From: an uncultured Collinsella sp.
GTDB taxonomy: Bacteria; Actinomycetota; Coriobacteriia; Coriobacteriales; Coriobacteriaceae
Assembly (NCBI GenBank): GCA_902478995.1
Contig: CABSNF010000040.1
Coordinates: 1-19,279, forward strand
DNA: 19,279 nt
Reading direction: 5' to 3'
This document shows positions 6,728 to 14,492 of this stretch, in pieces. The number at the start of each line of letters is the position of its first letter. Position 1 is the first letter of the stretch. The position numbers were made by a program, and so were the translations under genes. The notes under the pieces are model-generated. The model made no database searches. It had not been told where the DNA came from and saw only the letters and a program-made list of their open reading frames with translations.

Positions 6728-8179
6728 CTAGAAGCTGACATCAAAGCCAGCACCAGCGCCCTCTTCATCAGTGGTCGGCACGCCCTTTGCCTTGTTGTAG
6801 GCAAAGATCAAGACGATCGGCACGATAAAGGCGATGAGATTGCCAGCCACATACCACACGAGCGTCTCGGGCGTGACGATGAGCAGGCCAAGCACGCCGG
6901 TCAGACCCTGACCGATGGCGCGCACCTCAAAGAGCTTCACGAAGGCACCGCCGCAGCCTGCACCGATGCAAGCGCAGATGAACGGGATGATCGAGTAGCG
7001 CATGTTTGCAGCAAAGATTGCGGGCTCGGAGATACCGACCAGCGTCGGGATAAAGGACGACATGCAGATGTTGCGCTCTTTGGAATGCTTCTTGTGAATG
7101 AGGTACATGCCGATGGCGCCGCCGCCCTGGGCGATGATGGAAACCGACCAGATGGCCTGGATGTAGTTGAAGCCGGTCGTGGCAACGAGGTTGGCCTCGA
7201 TACCCTGGATGAACTGATGCGTACCGGTAACGACGAGCGGCTGCAGGAACGCGGCGAAGACAAAGGCACCAAAGACGCCCATCCTGTTGTACAGGATATC
7301 GATTACGCCGGCGAGGACGTCGCCGATCAGGTTGCCGAGCGGGCCGAACACGGTGAACAGGGCGACGTTAGCAAGAATCAGGGTAACGGTCGGGACAAAG
7401 ACGAAAGAAACGACCTCGGGGATGTACTTCTGGGCAATCTTCTCGACCTTGGCCATAAACCAGGCAGTCAGGATTGCGGGGAACACACCGCCCTGGAAAG
7501 CAACCATGGGAATGGATAGCGGACCGAAGTTCCAGTACTCAGCACCCGTCGGGTCCATAACGAACGTGTTGCGGTTCATAAGGCTCGGGTGAACCATGAC
7601 GATACCGACGAGGATGCCCAGGATCGGGTTACCGCCAAAACGCTTGACCGCGCTGTACATAACCAGGACAGGCAGGTAGTCGAACGTGGTGGCGATAATG
7701 GCAAAGAAGCTTGCGAGGTTCTTGAGGAACTCGCTGTGATCGGCGAGGCTGCCTTCCATGCCAAAGAGGCCGTTGGCAACGATCAACGACTTAAGGCCGA
7801 TGATGATTGCAGCGCCGACGAAGGCGGGAATGATGGGGATAAAGATGTCCGAGAATACCTTGAGGACCGAGAAGAACTTGCCCTTCTTGTCCGCCTCGGC
7901 GCCCTTGACCTCGGAAGCACTGATCTCCTTAACGCCCGTCAGAGCCATAAACTCATCGTAAACCTTGTTGACGGTACCGGTACCGAAGATGATCATGAGC
8001 TGGCCGCTGTTGTACAGCACGCCCTTGACGCCATCGATGTTCTCGAGCTCGGCCTTGTTGTATTTGCTCGTATCCTTGAGCACCAGACGCAGACGGGTCA
8101 CGCAATGCGTGGCGCCCTCGATGTTCTCCAGTCCGCCGACGTTGTCGACGACTTGCTGGGACACTGCCTTGTAGTCCAT
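6728..8179 (-). CDS. scrA: PTS EIIBC component, sucrose type
   Basis: A 483-residue membrane protein that imports and phosphorylates its sugar at the membrane. The N-terminal IIB domain has the phosphocysteine C26 in GATHCVTRLRLVLKD, typical of the glucose/sucrose PTS family. The IIC domain follows from about residue 105 with many hydrophobic segments, including FIPIIPAFVGAAIIIGL and the VTGTHQFIQGIEANLV stretch. No IIA domain is fused; the protein ends after a short acidic tail, so it must borrow a IIA from elsewhere. The start is the ATG at 8179, with GGAG six bases upstream; an in-frame ATG at 8191 has a ribosome site that is too close. It lies between two GH32 genes. Sucrose is the best guess for substrate, but trehalose- or other fructoside-specific transport cannot be ruled out from sequence alone. 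Confidence 0.9.
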   Translation of the reverse strand: MDYKAVSQQVVDNVGGLENIEGATHCVTRLRLVLKDTSKYNKAELENIDGVKGVLYNSGQLMIIFGTGTVNKVYDEFMALTGVKEISASEVKGAEADKKGKFFSVLKVFSDIFIPIIPAFVGAAIIIGLKSLIVANGLFGMEGSLADHSEFLKNLASFFAIIATTFDYLPVLVMYSAVKRFGGNPILGILVGIVMVHPSLMNRNTFVMDPTGAEYWNFGPLSIPMVAFQGGVFPAILTAWFMAKVEKIAQKYIPEVVSFVFVPTVTLILANVALFTVFGPLGNLIGDVLAGVIDILYNRMGVFGAFVFAAFLQPLVVTGTHQFIQGIEANLVATTGFNYIQAIWSVSIIAQGGGAIGMYLIHKKHSKERNICMSSFIPTLVGISEPAIFAANMRYSIIPFICACIGAGCGGAFVKLFEVRAIGQGLTGVLGLLIVTPETLVWYVAGNLIAFIVPIVLIFAYNKAKGVPTTDEEGAGAGFDVSF

Positions 8180-8224
8180 GTTCCTCTCCATTCCTTTTCT
8201 AAATCATAAAACGGTTCGTTGCCG

Positions 8225-9607
8225 CTACAGAGACGCGATCGTTGCGTTTGCGCACTTGAGCGCACCGTCAGTGACGGTAAGCGCCACACCCTGGCCCTGC
8301 TTGTTGCAGAAGCGAGCGTTGAGCGCAACGTCATCGACAAAGATGGTCGCGATGTCGTCGTCGACGACCAGACGCACATGGTGAGTGCCCTCGCCCTTAA
8401 AGAACAACGGACGCTCGAGGCCCATGTTGTTGACCTGGAACCACGGGTACTGGGGAGCCGGCGTGAACTCGAGCTTGCCCTCGCGCAGGTTGGCGCGGAA
8501 CTCATAGGCAAGACCGGTCTCGGCGTCCTCGGCGAACTTGACCGAGAAGCCGGCAGCGTTACCGCCGAGCTCAATGTCGGCATCGAGCAAGTAGGTGGAG
8601 CCGGCATCTGCGGCGAGCACCTGCTCGACCTTGCCCGACTCGCAGGAAAGCTCAAAGGTCTCGACTGCCTTAGCCTCGCCAAAGGCGCCAAGCATGCTGT
8701 CGGGGAGCTTGGTGCCGAGCGTTCCGTCGGCACGCTGAACGATCTCGAGGGGCATAAAGGTGCCACCCCATAGGTAAGAGCTGGGGTCGCCGCCCTCGTC
8801 ACGCGTAGGAACCCAACCAAAGAGAACGCGACGCTCGCCATCGAATGCGGTGCGAGCGGCGTAGTACGCGCGGCCGTCGAAGGAGTCGTCAGCGGGGGTA
8901 ATCCAAGGACCGTTGATGGACTTGGACATGCGGTAACGGGTCTTGTTGCCGTCGCTGTACTCGGAAAAGACGAGGTACCACCAGTCGCCCATCTTAAAGA
9001 GATCAGGCATCTCGAACATGGTGTACAGGCCCGGATTCCACCAGTCGCCCTGGAACTCCCAGGTATCCAGGTCCTTGGAGGTGAACTTGACCAGGCGGCC
9101 GGTCATCAGACGCTTGTCCTCGCCCACACGCGTGCCGAGGATGAGCATGTACTCTTCGTTCTCCTCATCCCAAAGCACAAAGGGATCGCGCCAGTTGCGG
9201 TCATCGTAACCCTCCTGGGGCGGAAGCAGCGTCTCGGCGATGTTCTTCTCCCACTTGACGGCGTCGTCGCTCGTTGCATGAAGAAGAACCTGCTTCATCA
9301 AACGTGCGCGGACCTTATCGCGATTGCAACCAGTGTAGAGCGCATGGTACTTGTCGCCCACCTTAAACACCGTGCCGGCATAAATGTACTGGTCGACTTC
9401 CTCGTCGCCGCCGCGCTCAAGGCTCTCGCCAAAGTCCTTGTAGTTGACGAAATCCTTGGTCGTAGCGAGTGCCCAGCCAAACGGCTCTCCGAAAGGTTCG
9501 GGGTTACGCGTGTCACGCTGATGATAGAGATAGAACGTGCCGTCCTCGCCGTACGGCATGATGTCGCCTACCCAAATTCCCTCAGGCTGGTAATACACCT
9601 TGTGCAT
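8225..9607 (-). CDS. Divergent GH32-family protein
   Basis: A 460-residue cytoplasmic protein with the GH32 fold but altered motifs. The nucleophile motif is WVGDIMPY (D15) instead of WLNDPNG. The second aspartate is kept as NWRDPF (D141), and the acid/base motif reads EMPDLF (E199) instead of ECPDLF. The protein starts almost at the first blade, with no N-terminal extension or signal peptide. A C-terminal domain with FEL, ADIELGG and VDDDIATIFVDD segments resembles the GH32 beta-sandwich. All three acidic residues are present, so it is probably active, perhaps on a fructoside other than sucrose-6-phosphate. The start is the ATG at 9607 with AGGAAG upstream; an upstream in-frame start would overlap that site. 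It is the first catabolic gene behind the operator boxes. Confidence 0.85.
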   Translation of the reverse strand: MHKVYYQPEGIWVGDIMPYGEDGTFYLYHQRDTRNPEPFGEPFGWALATTKDFVNYKDFGESLERGGDEEVDQYIYAGTVFKVGDKYHALYTGCNRDKVRARLMKQVLLHATSDDAVKWEKNIAETLLPPQEGYDDRNWRDPFVLWDEENEEYMLILGTRVGEDKRLMTGRLVKFTSKDLDTWEFQGDWWNPGLYTMFEMPDLFKMGDWWYLVFSEYSDGNKTRYRMSKSINGPWITPADDSFDGRAYYAARTAFDGERRVLFGWVPTRDEGGDPSSYLWGGTFMPLEIVQRADGTLGTKLPDSMLGAFGEAKAVETFELSCESGKVEQVLAADAGSTYLLDADIELGGNAAGFSVKFAEDAETGLAYEFRANLREGKLEFTPAPQYPWFQVNNMGLERPLFFKGEGTHHVRLVVDDDIATIFVDDVALNARFCNKQGQGVALTVTDGALKCANATIASL

Positions 9608-9649
9608 CCGAGACTTCCTTTCCACGACATACTAACTCGGTACAATGGC

Positions 9650-9678
9650 AAGATATGTCAATCGTTTTCATATGTCAA
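9650..9678 (-). promoter_or_regulatory. Promoter of the sucrose catabolic genes
   Basis: On the minus strand a perfect -35 TTGACA (9673-9678) is spaced 17 bp from TATCTT (9650-9655), a fair -10. The transcript would start near 9643 and leave a leader of about 36 nt before the ATG at 9607. Both elements lie inside operator-like boxes 1 and 2, which fits repression by the adjacent LacI-type protein. Confidence 0.65.
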
Positions 9679-9686
9679 ACGTTTTC
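9653..9686 (+). promoter_or_regulatory. Tandem operator boxes 1 and 2
   Basis: Two abutting 17-bp direct repeats are seen: ATATGTCAATCGTTTTC at 9653-9669 and ATATGTCAAACGTTTTC at 9670-9686, differing at one base. The CG-centred AAACGTTT core is typical of LacI/CcpA-family operators. They cover the -10 and -35 of the sucrose promoter. Confidence 0.7.
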
Positions 9687-9720
9687 ACACCAATACGTCT
9701 TTTCGCAGTTCCAGTCGTCG

Positions 9721-9737
9721 GCAAACGGTTGACATAT
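9721..9737 (-). promoter_or_regulatory. Operator box 3, inverted
   Basis: Read on the minus strand, ATATGTCAACCGTTTGC matches boxes 1 and 2 at 15 of 17 positions. It lies upstream of the -35 in opposite orientation, where a bound repressor could cooperate with one on boxes 1 and 2. Confidence 0.6.
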
Positions 9738-9790
9738 GCCGGTGAACGGTCATCAGAGGCGTTTGAGGAATTCTTTTGGCACGGGATGAA

Positions 9791-10801
9791 CTACGCGGTT
9801 TTGCCCTCAATGAGTTCAACGGGGAGCTTGATATTCGATTCGGGATTATCGCCGTTAATAAGAGCGATGATGGATTGCGCCGCGAGCTCTCCGATGCGAT
9901 CGATATCTTGACGTACGGTTGTTAAGTCAGGCATAAACGTCATAGTTCGGCGGGCACCATCCGCGCCCACGACCTTAATATCGTCCGGAGCGCTCAAGCC
10001 GCGCTGCTTCATCACGTTGAGACAGATGGCCGCCATCGTATCGTCTCCCGCAAAGATGCCGTCAATATCGGGGTTCTCATCGAGAATCTTCGCAACGACC
10101 GCGCCCTTTTCGTCGTCGGGCTTAACGAACTCAACCTCACGGACAAGCGCGGACAAACCGGCCTGCTCAACAACATCGAGGTAGGCATCGGTACGCTTAT
10201 TGGCAGGCATGCGCATGCGGCTATTGCTACGCAGGCACAGGATACGCCTGCAGCCGTCATCAATCAGACGGCGCGTGGCGAGCTCGCCAATGCCATAGCT
10301 GTCACTTGCAATCTGGACAGAGCCCTCGCCAAGATCGCAGTCGATGCCAACCAGGCTCAAGCCCATCTCGGCATATGCCTCGGCACCGATATTGAGGGAG
10401 TTGACGATGACGCCGTCGACCATATTGCGGCGGAGCATGTCGATATAGGAACGCTCAAGATCAGGTCGATTGGCGCTGTTGCACAGCAACATCTTAAAGC
10501 CGTTTTCCGCTAACGTGCGCTCGACCGCCTGCACAACCTGAGCATGGAACGGGCTGCTCACAAAGGGAACAATCATGCCGATAAGGTTCAGGCGGCCATT
10601 GAGCATGGCACGGGCGATATCGTTGGGCGTGTAATTGATGCGCTCCATCGCCGCATGGACTTTATCGCGGGTTTCCTGGCTAATGTAGCCGCGATTATTA
10701 AGCACGCGAGATACCGTAGTAGGCGAAACCCCCGCCACCGCTGCAACTTCCTTGATGCCAGGCTTAGCCGTATCCTTAGAACGAGCACTCTCGCGAGCCA
10801 T
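9791..10801 (-). CDS. LacI-family transcriptional repressor
   Basis: A 336-residue regulator. The N-terminal helix-turn-helix and hinge read GIKEVAAVAGVSPTTVSRVLNN, then INYTPNDIARAM. The periplasmic-binding-like sensor domain begins at NLIGMIVPFVSSPFHAQVVQ and ends with TTVRQDIDRIGELAAQSI, as in the LacI/GalR family. The start is the ATG at 10801 with GGAGGG five bases upstream; an ATG at 10822 adds seven unsupported residues. It precedes the GH32/PTS genes on the same strand with a 183-bp gap holding their promoter. Matching operator boxes sit there and in front of its own gene, so it very likely represses the sucrose genes and itself. The inducer, perhaps sucrose-6-phosphate or another fructoside, is inferred only from context. 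Confidence 0.92.
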   Translation of the reverse strand: MARESARSKDTAKPGIKEVAAVAGVSPTTVSRVLNNRGYISQETRDKVHAAMERINYTPNDIARAMLNGRLNLIGMIVPFVSSPFHAQVVQAVERTLAENGFKMLLCNSANRPDLERSYIDMLRRNMVDGVIVNSLNIGAEAYAEMGLSLVGIDCDLGEGSVQIASDSYGIGELATRRLIDDGCRRILCLRSNSRMRMPANKRTDAYLDVVEQAGLSALVREVEFVKPDDEKGAVVAKILDENPDIDGIFAGDDTMAAICLNVMKQRGLSAPDDIKVVGADGARRTMTFMPDLTTVRQDIDRIGELAAQSIIALINGDNPESNIKLPVELIEGKTA

Positions 10802-10818
10802 AGCACCCTCCCCCATCA

Positions 10819-10835
10819 ACATGTCATACGTTTAC
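10819..10835 (+). promoter_or_regulatory. Operator box 4 before the repressor gene
   Basis: ACATGTCATACGTTTAC matches box 2 at 14 of 17 positions and lies 18 bp upstream of the repressor start codon. It suggests autoregulation. A TTGTTG and TATGTA pair just upstream could be a weak promoter that this box would cover. Confidence 0.5.
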
Positions 10836-10925
10836 ATACGAACAAAGCATACCCCAACAACAGCGGGAAGACGGTAACAGTACAAGTAAGTAAACGACTC
10901 ATCCAAATAAATAGGAGAGTTCCGC

Positions 10926-11106
10926 CTAAAGGGTGACTACACAGGACCCCCGCCGGGCCGCTTTGGGTTACTTTCCAAAACATTTCCGCAGGACGCAAAG
11001 GGCTCCGCCGCGCGAAGCGCGCAGCGGAGCCCTTTGCATGTCCGAGGACGTTTTGGAAAGTAACCCAAAGCGGCCCGGCGATCCTGCGGGAGTTAAACCC
11101 CTTTAG
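10926..11106. repeat. Nested palindrome C, after the glycyl-radical gene
   Basis: The main arms at 10951-10981 and 11050-11080 are a perfect 31-bp inverted repeat (left arm begins CGCCGGGCCGCTTTGGG). Inner arms at 10995-11008 and 11024-11037 are a perfect 14 bp (GCAAAGGGCTCCGC). The tip is CGCGC-GAA-GCGCG. An outermost CTAAAGGG/CCCTTTAG pair at 10926-10933 and 11099-11106 includes the stop codon of the glycyl-radical gene, and the sequences between it and the 31-bp arms are still recognisable as diverged inverted copies. Read on the minus strand, the linkers are GTCCTCGGACAT and GTCCTGCGGAAAT, close to those of palindrome B. It may help end the pfl transcript, but there is no T-run. Confidence 0.9.
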
Positions 11107-11354
11107 AACTTGTCGTGGAAGGTACGCGCAATGACCTCGTCCTGCTGCTCCTTGGTGAGCGTGTGGAAGTTCACGGCATAGCCGGAAACGCGGATGGTCA
11201 GCTGCGGGTACTTCTCGGGGTGAGCCTGAGCGTCAAGCAGCGTCTCACGGTTGAAGACGTTGATGTTCAGGTGGTGGCCACCCTTCTCGGCGTAAGCGTC
11301 GAGCATGTGGACCAGGTTATCGGCCTGAGTCTCGGAAACTTCAGAAACCTTCAT
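11103..11354 (-). CDS. grcA: Free-standing glycyl-radical domain of pyruvate formate-lyase
   Basis: An 83-residue protein equivalent to the C-terminal end of pyruvate formate-lyase and to the small spare-part protein YfiD/GrcA. It carries the radical motif RVSGYAV with G58 as the radical site, preceded by NINVFNRETLLDAQAHPEKY and followed by LTKEQQDEVIARTF. The start is the ATG at 11354 with AAGGAGA about six bases upstream; an ORF extending to 11399 runs through a hairpin and has no ribosome site. It is 85 bp downstream of the pyruvate formate-lyase core, which lacks this domain. It therefore most likely supplies the radical as a permanent subunit, not as a repair part for a damaged full-length enzyme. 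PflA would be its activase. Confidence 0.92.
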   Translation of the reverse strand: MKVSEVSETQADNLVHMLDAYAEKGGHHLNINVFNRETLLDAQAHPEKYPQLTIRVSGYAVNFHTLTKEQQDEVIARTFHDKF

Positions 11355-11377
11355 AATGTGTCTCCTTCGATCGATAG

Positions 11378-11397
11378 GCGCCGGCCGAAACCGGCGC
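11378..11397 (-). promoter_or_regulatory. GC-rich hairpin before the glycyl-radical gene
   Basis: GCGCCGG and CCGGCGC pair around a 6-nt loop (7-bp stem), about 15 bp upstream of the AAGGAGA of the small gene. No T-run follows on the minus strand, so termination is unlikely. A role as transcript stabiliser or processing site is possible. Confidence 0.5.
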
Positions 11398-11413
11398 ACT
11401 AATCAGTAATCGT

Positions 11414-11438
11414 TATTGTTAGTATAGCACTAACAATA
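11414..11438 (-). promoter_or_regulatory. AT-rich hairpin after the pfl core stop
   Basis: TATTGTTAGT and ACTAACAATA are perfect 10-bp inverted arms with a 5-nt loop, starting 2 bp after the pyruvate formate-lyase core stop codon. It is AT-rich in an otherwise GC-rich region. It could also be a protein-binding palindrome. Confidence 0.5.
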
Positions 11439-11439
11439 G

Positions 11440-13491
<2,052 letters not shown>

Positions 13492-14003
13492 TGTGTAACC
13501 ACGCTCCTAGTTACGTGTAATGCGGCGCTCTCTCACACCGCTGCTTATTGAATTCTTGAATTATCGGCTTGCACTACCGGCTTCTTCCGTTCTTCACCAC
13601 ATGTTGGTGCAGGGAAAAACGTTTGTCCACCTTGGAACTGCAACCCAAAACCCAAGATTTCACCCTTTTGAGAAGGATAACATAGCTACCCCCTTCATCA
13701 GGGCTGTTATATGTTTCTTTTTTTATACCATTAAGGCGTTTTTAACAAATCCGCAGGAAATGCGAGCGCGAGCAACTACCGTTCACCGATTTGTTTGGTA
13801 TTTTTCCTTGCCTTTGTACGACGTTCACTCTAGCTGTTATGCCAGCTTTATCAGGGTAAAGTGCCTCTGAGTAGGCTTTAGGACATGCCCAACGATCTGC
13901 CCCTAACTTTGTTGGTACCGACGGTGTACGGAGATCGCCTAAAGGTAGTTTTCTAGGCATGACCCAAAAATCTACCGTATATGGCGCGCGTGCAAGGGTA
14001 TCA
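13492..14003. other. Divergent spacer between pfl and the MarR operon
   Basis: An AT-richer non-coding stretch with promoters expected in both directions. On the minus strand an extended -10 TGGTATAAA (TATAAA at 13722-13727) with TTGTTA at 13743-13748 and a 15-bp spacer is the best pfl promoter candidate, giving a leader of roughly 220 nt. A GGACAAACGTTTTTCC read on the minus strand near 13617-13632 resembles the sucrose operator core. No clear FNR- or Rex-type site was found. On the plus strand a TATAT near 13976 could serve the MarR gene, without a good -35. No gene is supported here. Confidence 0.45.
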
Positions 14004-14054
14004 TCTTTCACCGAAAATAGTTTCTAGTGTTAGGGGTTTTCGGTGGAAGATACC
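14004..14054 (+). promoter_or_regulatory. Inverted repeat covering the MarR start codon
   Basis: GGTATC-atc-TTTCACCGAAAA on the left (from 13997) pairs with TTTTCGGTGGAAGATACC on the right (14037-14054), with a 3-nt bulge, one G-U wobble and a 19-nt loop. The loop holds the AGGGG ribosome site (14032-14036) and the right arm holds the GTG start at 14043. It could be a MarR operator or an mRNA stem that limits translation. Confidence 0.55.
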
Positions 14055-14492
14055 GATTTCCGTGAACTTGGGCGTCAGCTCCTTACCGAGTTTGGCAGCA
14101 TGCATCAGCGCATTTCGCGCTTTGCGGACAAAGCCCTCGGTGGCGAGATGGCCGTCATGCGCGCCCTCATACTCGCTGGCGGTTCGCTCACGCCGAGCGA
14201 ACTCGCTGATCGCGCCTGGGTCTCGAGCGCCCGCATCGCCAATATTCTGCGCGCCCTCGAGGCCAAGGGCTGGGTTGAGCGCGAGCACTCAAAAACCGAC
14301 CGTCGTCGCGTACACGTCACAGTGACCGACAAGGGATTCCAGGACCTCGAAATCAAACGTCGGGAATTCGAGGACCGCACCACGGCTTTCCTCGAGCAAC
14401 TCGGCGAAACAGATACCCAAGAGATGGTGCGCCTTCTTAGACGTGCCAACGAAATTATCGACCGCAATCAAGAAAGGAGAGATGCCGAGTGA
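14043..14492 (+). CDS. MarR-family transcriptional regulator
   Basis: A 149-residue winged-helix regulator. The recognition region reads LTPSELADRAWVSSARIANILRALEAKGWVER and is followed by the wing HSKTDRRRVHVTVTDKG, the most typical MarR signature. The C-terminal helix ends in a charged stretch. The start is a GTG at 14043 with AGGGG six bases upstream. Its last codons overlap the start of the first exporter gene by 4 bp (GTGA), so the three plus-strand genes form one operon. By analogy with other MarR-exporter units it probably represses its own operon and is released by a toxic compound. The ligand is unknown. Confidence 0.92.
   Translation: MEDTDFRELGRQLLTEFGSMHQRISRFADKALGGEMAVMRALILAGGSLTPSELADRAWVSSARIANILRALEAKGWVEREHSKTDRRRVHVTVTDKGFQDLEIKRREFEDRTTAFLEQLGETDTQEMVRLLRRANEIIDRNQERRDAE

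Noticed and set aside
13742..14011. 89-codon minus-strand frame in the pfl-MarR spacer
   Set aside because: No ribosome site, mixed composition and overlap with expected promoter regions. No family resemblance.
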